Under the pieces are notes generated by a model. That model ran no database searches, was not told the origin of the DNA, and saw only the letters and a program-made list of their open reading frames with translations. A DNA stretch of 62,086 bases from Chloroflexota bacterium (GTDB taxonomy: Bacteria > Chloroflexota > Anaerolineae > Aggregatilineales > Phototrophicaceae). The stretch's first letter is position 1; the number at the start of each line of letters is the position of its first letter. Shown one piece after another: positions 8,937 through 17,091 of the stretch. The position numbers were made by a program, and so were the translations under genes. The DNA is taken from positions 1 to 62,086 of the forward strand of contig JAPPEU010000075.1 of the NCBI GenBank assembly GCA_028875245.1, given 5' to 3'.

Positions 8937-9959
8937 ATGACTTTTCCCCAACTTAAGGGCGAGCAAATCGTAAACTGGAGCCTCATTTTTTCCGTCCTGC
9001 TGGCAGCCGCCATCATCGCGCTAGGAGGCGTTTTAAGCCAATTCGAGATCATCCCTCATCCCGAAGACGGCTTCGTCTATGAATGGCAGTTGGCGGAACC
9101 GACGGCCTGGGGACGGCTAACCGCCTGGCTGGGCTTCGCCATACATCAGCTGCTGATTTGGGGCACAATCGCCTACGCTCAGAATCGCTACAGCAAACGC
9201 GACTACGCCAGCGTCCTGCGTCCGGTAAACCGTTGGGCGATTGGCATCAATTTCCTGTTTATCGTATTGCATTATTTGCAAACGATGTACTTTTACGATG
9301 GCATCGCCCAAGACTTGCCCAGCTGGACCGCGCAATTCGCCGTCGCCCTGATGCTCATTGTCATCCTGGGCATGGAAAACCAGCGGCGAGGCCTGCTCTT
9401 CGGCAGGAAGATCGGCTTCCGGCGCGCTTTCACCGATGGTCTGCGCAAGTATCATGGCTACTTCTTCAGTTTCGCTGTGATCTACACATTTTGGTTTCAT
9501 CCGATGATACCCACCTGGGGGCACTTGATCGGCTTCATTCATGTGGTGCTGATTATGGCGCAAGGCTCGCTGATGTTCTCGCGCGTTCACTTGAACAGGC
9601 GCTGGACATTCCTGCTGGAGATCCTGGTTTTGCCCCACGCTTTTCAAGTCGCGCTGAACCAGGGCAACGATATCTGGCCCATGTTTTTTTTCGGCTTCGC
9701 GGCGATTTTTCTGATTACACAGATGCACGGCCTCGGGCTTAATCGCTGGGTGCGCCAGGCCTTTTACAGCTCCTTCCTGCTTCTCGCGCTATATGTCTAC
9801 CTGGTCATGCGCGAGCCCGTTCAAGTCAATGAGGTGATCCGCATTCCCTTAATCGAGTATCTGGTGCTGTTTATCATGTATTGGATTTATCTGGCGGGGG
9901 CTTGGCTTTGCAGCCGATTTCGCACCATGACGGTTGGAAAGGCGCACGGCGCAATCTAA
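8937..9959 (+). CDS. Uncharacterised multi-pass membrane protein
   Basis: A 340-residue protein with roughly nine hydrophobic segments and short charged loops. The first segment is at about residues 13-35. His and Trp residues cluster in the middle (FWFHPMIPTWGHLIGFIHVV). No catalytic or transport signature is recognised, and I cannot name a family. The ATG follows AAGCGGAGAG at a workable distance. It stands alone on the plus strand, and its last four bases overlap the end of the convergent Uma2 gene. The 229-bp gap before it holds no gene. Confidence 0.7.
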   Translation: MTFPQLKGEQIVNWSLIFSVLLAAAIIALGGVLSQFEIIPHPEDGFVYEWQLAEPTAWGRLTAWLGFAIHQLLIWGTIAYAQNRYSKRDYASVLRPVNRWAIGINFLFIVLHYLQTMYFYDGIAQDLPSWTAQFAVALMLIVILGMENQRRGLLFGRKIGFRRAFTDGLRKYHGYFFSFAVIYTFWFHPMIPTWGHLIGFIHVVLIMAQGSLMFSRVHLNRRWTFLLEILVLPHAFQVALNQGNDIWPMFFFGFAAIFLITQMHGLGLNRWVRQAFYSSFLLLALYVYLVMREPVQVNEVIRIPLIEYLVLFIMYWIYLAGAWLCSRFRTMTVGKAHGAI

Positions 9960-10537
9960 GTTTGCGCCGTGCGAAAGAGCGCTTGCAAAGGCAGCTCGAA
10001 ACCGGGCAGCAGATCTTCGCCGTCCAGCTTGCCACCAGACTCGACGGTCTGGGTTTGGAATCGCCCATCTCTTCCTATGCGGCAGACTTCAGCGATCCGC
10101 TTCATTGGGTCGATGAGCCATACCAATTGAGTGCCGTTTTCCAGGTAGATTGCCGATTTCCGACGCAGTTCAGCCATCGTATTGCTTGGTGACTTTATCT
10201 CAACGGCAAGGTCTGGCATGAAGCCGGCGAAGGATTCTGGAATCGGGTCAGGCATCCTGGCTCTGGAGACGAATGCGACATCAGGCGCATATAAGTTGTG
10301 CCGATCTTCAGACAGATAAAAGCCCGCCTCAACAAAGGTAATCCCCAAGCGTTTTTCTTCCGCGAAATTGTTCAGGATCGTAACTAATCTAGAAGCAATC
10401 CATGCATGCAAAACGTTCGCTGGCGACATCTCAATGAGCTCTCCATTGATCAACTCATACTTTCTGTCCCGCGCACCGTCCCAACCCTGCAACTCCAAGA
10501 CATCATCCACAGTGTAGAGGCGCTTTTTGACTTCCAT
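9956..10537 (-). CDS. Uma2 family (DUF820) PD-(D/E)XK nuclease-fold protein
   Basis: A 193-residue Uma2/DUF820 protein. The family has a restriction-endonuclease-like fold and is common in Cyanobacteria and Chloroflexota, but its biological role is not established. The active-site set appears intact: PD at 85-86, PD at 108-109, then E113-I-K115 followed by SPSN. Its first 41 residues are identical to those of the next gene upstream, and the DNA there is nearly identical too. The GGACAGGA upstream of ATG supports the start. Confidence 0.85.
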   Translation of the reverse strand: MEVKKRLYTVDDVLELQGWDGARDRKYELINGELIEMSPANVLHAWIASRLVTILNNFAEEKRLGITFVEAGFYLSEDRHNLYAPDVAFVSRARMPDPIPESFAGFMPDLAVEIKSPSNTMAELRRKSAIYLENGTQLVWLIDPMKRIAEVCRIGRDGRFQTQTVESGGKLDGEDLLPGFELPLQALFRTAQT

Positions 10538-10636
10538 CGCCGAATCCTGTCCTCATCCCACTTACAACAATTCTAGCTTAATGGAGAAATGATACGAGCA
10601 TGGGCGGCAATCCCTAAGTTATGGATGACAAGAAAT

Positions 10637-11218
10637 TCAAGTGGCTGTTCCGCCGAACAGTTGACGCAACTCAAGCTCAAACCCCGGCAAGATGTCTTCG
10701 CCGTCCAGCTTTCCGTCAATGCCGACGGCTTGAGTTTCAATTTGTCCGTCGTCTCCCAAGCGGCAGACTTCGGCGGTACTGTTTTCAGGATACAGAATCC
10801 AAACCAATTCAGTGCCGTTGCGCAGGTAGAATTCCGCTTTCTCATTCAGTTCGCGTACGCTGTTGCTTGGTGACGCGATCTCGACCGCGAGGTCTGGCAT
10901 GAAGCCGGCGAAGGTTTGTGGAATGGGATCGGGCATCCTTTCCTTGGAGACGAATGCGACATCGGGCGCAAGCAGCGTCTGACGGTCGTCCGGTGGCGAA
11001 TAGCCGCCTTCAACACCGCCATACCCGATATCATGTTGCTTCAAGTAGTCTCGTATCTCGCCGGCAATCTCAAAGGCGAGCCAGTTGTGCAACAGATTAG
11101 CTGGCGACATTTCAATGAGCTCTCCATTGATCAACTCATACTTTCTGTCCCGCGCACCGTCCCAACCCTGCAACTCCAAGACATCATCCACAGTGTAGAG
11201 GCGCTTTTTGACTTCCAT
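10637..11218 (-). CDS. Uma2 family (DUF820) protein, catalytic Lys absent
   Basis: A 193-residue paralogue of the neighbouring Uma2 gene. The N-terminal 41 residues are the same; the middle and C-terminus have diverged. The family's E-x-K element reads E113-I-A115, so the lysine expected at 115 is alanine. If the nuclease fold works as in other PD-(D/E)XK enzymes, this copy is probably inactive or has another role. The tandem arrangement in the same orientation implies local duplication. Confidence 0.82.
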   Translation of the reverse strand: MEVKKRLYTVDDVLELQGWDGARDRKYELINGELIEMSPANLLHNWLAFEIAGEIRDYLKQHDIGYGGVEGGYSPPDDRQTLLAPDVAFVSKERMPDPIPQTFAGFMPDLAVEIASPSNSVRELNEKAEFYLRNGTELVWILYPENSTAEVCRLGDDGQIETQAVGIDGKLDGEDILPGFELELRQLFGGTAT

Positions 11219-11299
11219 AGCCGAATCCTGTCCTCACCTCACTTGCAGTAATTCTAACATATCAGGCTATCGACTCGTGGATCTGAAACTGATCCGGGA

Positions 11300-12394
11300 T
11301 TACAGCAGCGCCAAATTATTGCGATGCAGGGCCGCGTCGCCATAACTGTAGCCGAGGATATCGACGATCTTGCTTGACTTGACGCCGCAAATCTTGCGCA
11401 GGTCGGCGCTCTCATAATTGCTCAAGCCATGCGCGATCTCACGCCCTTCCGGCGTCAGCACCGCCAGCGTCGCCCCGCGCTCAAAGTCGCCGCGCACCTC
11501 GCGAATGCCGACCGGCAGCAGGCTGGCGCCACCGCGCAGCAGCACACTGGCCGCGCCCGCGTCCACGACCACCGATCCCTGCGTACGGTCGGTCAATAGC
11601 CAGCGCTTGCGGCTCTCCGATCTATCTTTGGCCGCTTCAATGCGCGTGCCGATTCGCTCGCCAGCGACCAGCCGGGTGACGACATCCTTTTCGCTGCCGC
11701 TGGCGATGATCGTTTCAATCCCGCTGCGGCTTGCGATGCGAGCCGCCTGAATCTTGGTGACCATGCCGCCGGTGCCAACTTGGCTGCCGGCGCCCCCGGC
11801 GAGCGCGAACAACTCGTCCGAGACCTGCGCGATATTCTGAATCAGCGCCGCCTCCGGGTTCTTGCGCGGATCATCGGTGAAGATGCCCGGCTGGTCGGTG
11901 AGGATGATCAGCAAATCGGCATCGACCACGCTGGCCACCAGCGCCGATAGATTGTCGTTGTCGCCGACCCGAATCTCCTCCGTGGCGATGGTGTCGTTCT
12001 CGTTGACGATCGGGATGATTCGCTGCTCGATCAGCGTGTCCAGCGTATCGCGCGCGTTGAGATAACGCAGACGATGACTGAGGTCGTCGCGCGTGAGCAG
12101 GATTTGCGCCGCCCTGATCTCAAATATGTCGAAAAGGTCTTGGTAGATGCGCATGAGGTGGCTTTGACCGACCGCGCTCAGCATCTGTTTCGCCGGCACC
12201 GACTTGCCCAGGTCCGGGAAGTCGAGTTGGCTGCGGCCGGCCGTCTGCGCGCCCGATGACACGACGATGATCTCGTATCCCCGCGCGTGCAAGGCGGCCA
12301 CCTGCTGCGCCAGCTCCAGCATGCGCTGGCGATTCAAGTTTGCGCTGCCCTTGGTCAGCACGCTTGTGCCCAGCTTGAGGACGATCCGTTTCAA
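11300..12394 (-). CDS. proB: Glutamate 5-kinase
   Basis: A 364-residue ProB, which phosphorylates glutamate in the first step of proline synthesis. The kinase domain runs from KRIVLKLGTSVLTKGS to about residue 260, with NENDTIATEEIRVGDND and the GTGGMVTKIQAA stretch of amino-acid kinases. A C-terminal PUA domain follows (VDAGAASVLLRGGASLLPVG). The ORF is open to an ATG at 12448, but family length and a GGGGGA site favour the TTG at 12394, giving LKRIVLKLG at the N-terminus. It is probably feedback-inhibited by proline, as most ProB are. Confidence 0.95.
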   Translation of the reverse strand: MKRIVLKLGTSVLTKGSANLNRQRMLELAQQVAALHARGYEIIVVSSGAQTAGRSQLDFPDLGKSVPAKQMLSAVGQSHLMRIYQDLFDIFEIRAAQILLTRDDLSHRLRYLNARDTLDTLIEQRIIPIVNENDTIATEEIRVGDNDNLSALVASVVDADLLIILTDQPGIFTDDPRKNPEAALIQNIAQVSDELFALAGGAGSQVGTGGMVTKIQAARIASRSGIETIIASGSEKDVVTRLVAGERIGTRIEAAKDRSESRKRWLLTDRTQGSVVVDAGAASVLLRGGASLLPVGIREVRGDFERGATLAVLTPEGREIAHGLSNYESADLRKICGVKSSKIVDILGYSYGDAALHRNNLALL

Positions 12395-12411
12395 TTGCCG
12401 TCCCCCTTTTG

Positions 12412-12841
12412 GAATCTGTTGAGAATCGCCCTGTGCCGAGAACCACACATATTTTCACCACAGAGGAAAAGAGGCAACATAGAGGATCGGGAAGTGTATC
12501 CCTTTCGGTGGAAACAAAAAATCTTTACCACCGAGGACACCGAGAAACGTAGACTATATGCAATTTCTTTGTGTCCTTCTTTCCTTTGTGGTGAAAATGA
12601 ATTTCCACCGACTTCGATACACTACCGAGGATCGCGAGGACACTGACCTCCACCTCAGAGGCTTCAGCGATAGTTTTCTGCGCTATGTGTCGGTTCATAT
12701 CAACTCTTCCCCGCAACAGTACTAACTTTCGACACCATGAGATCTCTTCTAAGTTAACAGTATACTCTGTGCCCTCTGTGTATTCTCGATGTCCTCTGTG
12801 GTGAAAACTGTACAGTGTTCGCTAAACGGAAAACCTCCACG
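12412..12841. repeat. CACAGAG-rich inverted-repeat element, copy 1
   Basis: The gap between proB and the glycerate kinase gene is filled by this element. TTTTCACCACAGAGG at 12452-12466 is matched by its perfect inverse at 12793-12807. Inside is a nested imperfect pair, gtgtatccctttcggtggaa (12493 on) against ttccaccgacttcgatacac (ending 12622). Flanking sequence outside the 15-bp repeats is also shared with the copy at 43047-43316. No credible ORF lies inside. Confidence 0.8.
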
Positions 12842-12919
12842 AATTAAAACACAGTCTTTAGATGGCATTTTATGGCAGCGCGCGGCGAGATGGTAGGCGG
12901 AAGGAAAGGCCGCGCCCGC

Positions 12920-14056
12920 TTAATCCATGCCCGCCAGCCGCAGCACATAACCCAGCCGCAGCGCCGCCCGCCTCGTCAGGTCCTCCGCATCCGCCAGCGC
13001 TTCTTCCAAGGACATCGGCTTGTCGACAATCGAGAAAGCCGCCTGCACGCCGGCTTCATACAGCGCGCGGTCATCAATGTTCAAGCCGCCGACGATCGCA
13101 ATCGTGGGCACGCCCTGGGCCGCCGCCAACTTCGCAACCCCCAACGGTCCCTTGCCCTCAAGGGTCTGCTCATCAATCTGTCCCTCGCCCGTGATCACAA
13201 GCGCGCAGTCCGCTAGCCGGTCGCGAAAGCGATTGTGCGCCAGCACCAGCGCTATGCCGGGCTCGATTTCGCAGTTGAGAAATGCCATCAATCCCGCGGC
13301 GAAGGCGCCGGCCGCGCCACCGCCCCTGACCGTCCTTACGTCGACCCCATGCTGCTCGCAGATGATCCTGAAGCAGTGGTCCAGATTACGCTCGAGCAGC
13401 TCTACCGTTTCCGGATCGGCGCCTTTCTGCGGCCCGAAAACACGCGCCGCGCCCCGTTCGCCCAGGGTCGGATTCTCCACATCGGAGGCGATCAGGATCT
13501 CCACATCGCGCCAGCGGACATCCATGCCGTCCGCGTCAAGCGCCGCCAGTTCAGCCAATCCGCCGCCGCCAGGCGGGATTTCGTTTCCGCGCGCGTCCCG
13601 CAATTTCAAGCCCAGGGCGCTCAGACATCCCATGCCGCCATCGACCGTCGCGCTGCCGCCCAAGCCGATGATGATGCGCTCGACGCCGCGCGCCAGCGCA
13701 TCCGCCATCAGCTGTCCCGTGCCGAAAGTGGTCGCGACCAAGGGATTCAGCTCCGACGGCTTCAGCAACTCCAGGCCGGAGGCCAGCGCCATCTCGATGA
13801 CCGCCGTGCGGCCCCCGTCAATCAAGCCGTAATCGGCCGCCACCGGGCGCATCAGCGGGTCGGCCGCTTGCACTGTGATTCGCTCGCCACCCGCCGCCAG
13901 GAAGGCATCCAGCGTGCCATTGCCGCCATCGGCGATCGGCAGCTGTTCAACGCGCGCGCCCAGGCCCGACTCGTCCAGCCCGCGCGTGATGGCGGCGCAG
14001 GCTTCCGCCGCTGTCAGGCTCTGCTTGAATGCGCCAGCCGCTACCAGGATTCTCAC
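12920..14056 (-). CDS. Glycerate 2-kinase (GlxK/GarK type)
   Basis: A 378-residue member of the type I glycerate kinase family, which phosphorylates D-glycerate. The start is read as GTG at 14056, giving VRILVAAGAFKQSLTA, the classic family N-terminus, with GAGG just upstream; the ORF is open to 14092. Other landmarks are PIADGGNGTLDAF, GLGGSATVDGGMG and VITGEGQIDEQTLEGKGP. It is divergent from a KDPG-aldolase-like gene across 130 bp, which suggests shared control of a sugar-acid pathway. Whether the product is 2- or 3-phosphoglycerate is from family knowledge, not from the sequence. Confidence 0.93.
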   Translation of the reverse strand: MRILVAAGAFKQSLTAAEACAAITRGLDESGLGARVEQLPIADGGNGTLDAFLAAGGERITVQAADPLMRPVAADYGLIDGGRTAVIEMALASGLELLKPSELNPLVATTFGTGQLMADALARGVERIIIGLGGSATVDGGMGCLSALGLKLRDARGNEIPPGGGGLAELAALDADGMDVRWRDVEILIASDVENPTLGERGAARVFGPQKGADPETVELLERNLDHCFRIICEQHGVDVRTVRGGGAAGAFAAGLMAFLNCEIEPGIALVLAHNRFRDRLADCALVITGEGQIDEQTLEGKGPLGVAKLAAAQGVPTIAIVGGLNIDDRALYEAGVQAAFSIVDKPMSLEEALADAEDLTRRAALRLGYVLRLAGMD

Positions 14057-14186
14057 GCGCCCTCTTTCCTTCATCGCCAAACCGCACGCCAAACACAGTT
14101 ATCATTCATTGGCAAACCGCGATGCAAACAGTATGATTTGCGTACATCAAGGTCTTGATTATAGCAGCTTGAAGCAAGGTGGAGAG

Positions 14187-14834
14187 ATGGACAGTGACAG
14201 TGCGCTGAACGTTATCAAATCCAGCGGGATCGTCGCCGGGATGCGCGGCGCCTTTCCGCCTGATGTCGCGCTCGGCGTCGCCGATGTGCTGATGAATGAG
14301 GGCATCAACGTCTTCGAGATGATGATGAACTCGGAGGAACCGATTGCGGCGATGCGCGCCGTCAAAGCCGAGTTCGGCGCTGCAGCCTGCGTCGGCATGG
14401 GCACCGTGCTCGATCTGGAGTCGGCCAATCGCGCGCTGGACGCCGGCGCCGATTTTGTCGTCTCGCCCGCCTTTCAGCCCGAAGTCGTGGAGACCGTGAT
14501 GGCGCATGGCGTCTTGATGGGGCCCGGCGTCGCCACGCCCACGGAAGCGGTCGCCGCCTGGGGCATGGGCGTCCCGCTCATCAAGCTCTTCCCAATCGGC
14601 GCGCTGGGCGTCGATTATTTCAGCGCCATTTTCGGCCCGCTCAAACACATGACTTTCATGTGCAACGGCGCCATTAACGATCAAAACGCGCGCGCGTTCA
14701 TTCTGGCGGGCGCGGTCGCCTGCGGCATGGGGCCCTGGCTGGTGGGGGATGGGACTTGGGGCAAGTCGCAGCTGCGGAGCCGCGCGCGGATTTTGCTGAA
14801 TGCGGTGGCATCCGCGCGGGGCGGGGCGGGGTAG
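14187..14834 (+). CDS. KDPG/KDPGal aldolase-family enzyme
   Basis: A 215-residue class I aldolase of the Eda/DgoA family, which cleaves 2-dehydro-3-deoxy-6-phospho-sugar acids to pyruvate and glyceraldehyde 3-phosphate. The Schiff-base lysine is K133 in LIKLFP. E44 in the NVFEMMM segment and R20 correspond to the catalytic Glu and phosphate-site Arg. GMGTVLD and SPAF are also typical. The ATG at 14187 has AAGGTGGAG upstream; the longer ORF from 13875 is not needed. With glycerate kinase and the dehydrogenase at 255 it fits galactonate/gluconate-type catabolism (inference). Confidence 0.9.
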   Translation: MDSDSALNVIKSSGIVAGMRGAFPPDVALGVADVLMNEGINVFEMMMNSEEPIAAMRAVKAEFGAAACVGMGTVLDLESANRALDAGADFVVSPAFQPEVVETVMAHGVLMGPGVATPTEAVAAWGMGVPLIKLFPIGALGVDYFSAIFGPLKHMTFMCNGAINDQNARAFILAGAVACGMGPWLVGDGTWGKSQLRSRARILLNAVASARGGAG

Positions 14835-14872
14835 GAAAATTGAATTGATTGAAGCACGACCGGGAGTCTGCT

Positions 14873-15076
14873 GTGAGTAAAGAACTTTCACCTGTGGAGT
14901 TCATGGAAAGACACCATGACGGTGTCTTTGAATTCTACTACGAGATGATGAAAGAATCAGCCTTTGAGTTTTATCGGTGGGGATTGCGCACCGATAGTGC
15001 GGAGGCTATAGAACTTTATGGAGAAATGCTAAAGCTTTATAGCAAGTATGATTCCAAATTCAAGAGAGCAGACTAG
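14873..15076 (+). CDS. Small protein of unknown function upstream of the methyltransferase
   Basis: About 67 residues, starting at GTG 14873 with GGGAG at 14862-14866; a TTG at 14849 would add eight residues. The composition is charged and aromatic (HHDGVFEFYYEMM, EFYRWGLR) and should be largely helical. Codon use is AT-richer than the aldolase gene before it and like the methyltransferase after it, so it probably came with the restriction-modification genes. I cannot assign a family. A controller role is possible but it has no clear helix-turn-helix. Confidence 0.5.
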   Translation: MSKELSPVEFMERHHDGVFEFYYEMMKESAFEFYRWGLRTDSAEAIELYGEMLKLYSKYDSKFKRAD

Positions 15077-15122
15077 CATACGACCTGGAACAATGAATCG
15101 CTTATGTAGACGCTAAGCATGA

Positions 15123-15128
15123 TATAAT
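15123..15128 (+). promoter_or_regulatory. Probable -10 element of the methyltransferase gene
   Basis: A perfect TATAAT lies 30 bp before the methyltransferase start. No clear -35 is seen at 16-18 bp, so an activator or a weak promoter is possible. Confidence 0.5.
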
Positions 15129-15158
15129 CCAAACTATAGACAGAGTGAGATTTGCGCT

Positions 15159-16439
15159 ATGGCTCTAAATGCAGTTACATCTGAACTCACCTTTGAAGAT
15201 GTTCCTATATCCCACGACTGGGCGTTTATCGAAGCAAAAAGGGCTGACACAACCTACATCACGCATGGCTATCACCGATATCCAGCGAAGTTTATTCCGC
15301 AGTTGGCAAGACGGCTTATTGAGGAATATTCTGAGGAAGGAAACACAGTTCTTGATCCATTCTGTGGCTGCGGAACAACGCTGGTCGAGTCAGTAGTAAC
15401 TCGGCGTTATTCCTATGGCTATGACATAAATCCAATATCAATCATGATTTCAATGGCAAAGGTGCGGCATCTTGATCCTGAATCATTGAGCGAAGCCTTT
15501 GAGCAGATTCAACTTGACTACTCGAAGTGTTCTCCCGAATTGCCCCAGAACGAACGAATTGATTACTGGTATAGAGAAAAGGAGAAACTGGAACTATCGA
15601 GACTTTCGCAGACGATACTTGATATTGATGATATGGACATCCGCCGATTCTTTCTGTGTGGATTTTCTAACATTCTAAAGAATTGTTCAATTTGGCATCA
15701 AAAGAGCAACAAACCTACACGCGACTTCAAAAAGAGAATTCCCGATGTCATGCGTACCTTCAATCGACAAATTCGTATGATGTTAAGAGGCAACGCGGCA
15801 TTTCATGAGTTGATGAATGGGCGGACTTTCTCTGCAAATGTAGAGTGTAGAGATTCGAGACGTTTGCCTTTGGTGAATGAATCCATAGACTTGGTTGTAA
15901 CTTCACCGCCTTATGTGACCTCCTATGAATACGGAGATCTTCACCAGCTATCTATGCTGTGGCTGGAAGGTCTTGAAGATCTCAAGGCATTTCGCGAAAA
16001 GTTTATTGGATCAGCGCTGCGACGAACAGAATCTGAATTTGAAGAATACGAGTCACTTACACGAAGTTCTCGTGCCGCTAAAATCGGCTCTAGATTAGAA
16101 AACGTCAACGGCAAGACTGCTTCAAGCGTTATTAGCTACTTTCAATCTATGTACGAAATATGGGCAGAGCTTTATCGCCTGCTTCGTATCGACGGCAAGG
16201 TTTGCATCGTGATTGGCAATACCAGCTTGAAAGGTGTTGAAATCACCAATGCTGAAGTATTTGTAGAGCAAATGCAGCGGTTGGGATTCGACCTAATAGA
16301 TGTGATCAAGCGCGAAATACCATCCAAGAATTTGCCTTCAACTCGTGACAAGGCGACAGGAAGGTTCGCCAAGATTGCCGATGCTGATGCTCTTGCTTAT
16401 CCGACCGAGTTTATTTTGGTGCTTGAAAAATGCCACTAA
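15159..16439 (+). CDS. Type II DNA methyltransferase (N4-cytosine/N6-adenine amino-methylase)
   Basis: A 426-residue exocyclic-amino DNA methyltransferase. Motif I (LDPFCGCGTTLVE) is at about residues 64-76 and binds AdoMet. The catalytic motif IV TSPPY is at about residue 248. The gap of about 175 residues between them probably holds the target-recognition region. SPPY is typical of N4-cytosine enzymes, though some N6-adenine enzymes share it. The 3' end overlaps the next gene by 10 bp, a tight pairing with an endonuclease whose cutting it should block. It is AT-rich relative to its surroundings, which suggests horizontal acquisition. Confidence 0.9.
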   Translation: MALNAVTSELTFEDVPISHDWAFIEAKRADTTYITHGYHRYPAKFIPQLARRLIEEYSEEGNTVLDPFCGCGTTLVESVVTRRYSYGYDINPISIMISMAKVRHLDPESLSEAFEQIQLDYSKCSPELPQNERIDYWYREKEKLELSRLSQTILDIDDMDIRRFFLCGFSNILKNCSIWHQKSNKPTRDFKKRIPDVMRTFNRQIRMMLRGNAAFHELMNGRTFSANVECRDSRRLPLVNESIDLVVTSPPYVTSYEYGDLHQLSMLWLEGLEDLKAFREKFIGSALRRTESEFEEYESLTRSSRAAKIGSRLENVNGKTASSVISYFQSMYEIWAELYRLLRIDGKVCIVIGNTSLKGVEITNAEVFVEQMQRLGFDLIDVIKREIPSKNLPSTRDKATGRFAKIADADALAYPTEFILVLEKCH

Positions 16440-17089
16440 GAGCAAAAGATTTTATTCCTCTTTATACACGGCTTGGAGAAAAGGGCTTCGACTTCATTCC
16501 GGAGCTATTGAAGATTGCTCGAGAAGAGCACAAGATAGATTTCCCGTTTGATTCGAAGAATTTTGAACAGTCATGGCGCGTAGTAAAAGGCAAGGGACTT
16601 GAAAAGATTCTTGAACTTATGCTGAAGCGTCAAATCTGTGCTACAGACCTTGAAATTCTCCGATTGTCAGACATTGGCGAAAAGCTGAAAATCGACTTTG
16701 GCGAATATGGAAACCACTATCCTGATGTTGATCTAGTTGTGTATCAGCCGAGAAGAAATCGCATTCTAGCTATTCTTTCGATTAAAGCGTCACTTCGTGA
16801 GCGGGCAACACAAACAGCATATTGGCGACTAAAGTTGCGAGACTACAGCCATACAAGAAATGTCAAAGTGTATCTCTTGACTCCAAATAGCGATGATATC
16901 TTGAGAAACAATCACGACCCGATAAAACAGCGCGCTGTTTTGGAAACGGATATCGACGGAATCTATATCGTCAATACTCCTGAGCGTTCGATAGATGACT
17001 ATCTATATCCCGGTTTAGAATCCAGAATTCGCCTGATTGATGACTTGATCGACGACTTGGCCGATCTGGCGGCGCGGAAATATCTGTAG
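16430..17089 (+). CDS. Type II restriction endonuclease, BsaWI/CCGG-family-like
   Basis: A 219-residue protein with a PD-(D/E)XK-type active site of the S-x-K variant: P98-D99, then S117-I-K119. An R123-E-R125 element follows directly. An R-(D/E)-R motif just after the catalytic Lys is known from CCGG/CCNGG-recognising enzymes (NgoMIV, Bse634I, EcoRII, BsaWI groups). I therefore predict cleavage at a site with a CCGG core; the flanking bases cannot be read. The gene overlaps the methyltransferase by 10 bp and shares its AT-rich codon use. GTG of the next gene follows the stop after 2 bp. Confidence 0.75.
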   Translation: MPLRAKDFIPLYTRLGEKGFDFIPELLKIAREEHKIDFPFDSKNFEQSWRVVKGKGLEKILELMLKRQICATDLEILRLSDIGEKLKIDFGEYGNHYPDVDLVVYQPRRNRILAILSIKASLRERATQTAYWRLKLRDYSHTRNVKVYLLTPNSDDILRNNHDPIKQRAVLETDIDGIYIVNTPERSIDDYLYPGLESRIRLIDDLIDDLADLAARKYL

Positions 17090-17091
17090 TT

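Noticed and set aside
13875..14186. N-terminal extension of the aldolase by 104 residues
   Set aside because: It overlaps the divergent glycerate kinase gene and is low-complexity; ATG 14187 has a proper ribosome site.
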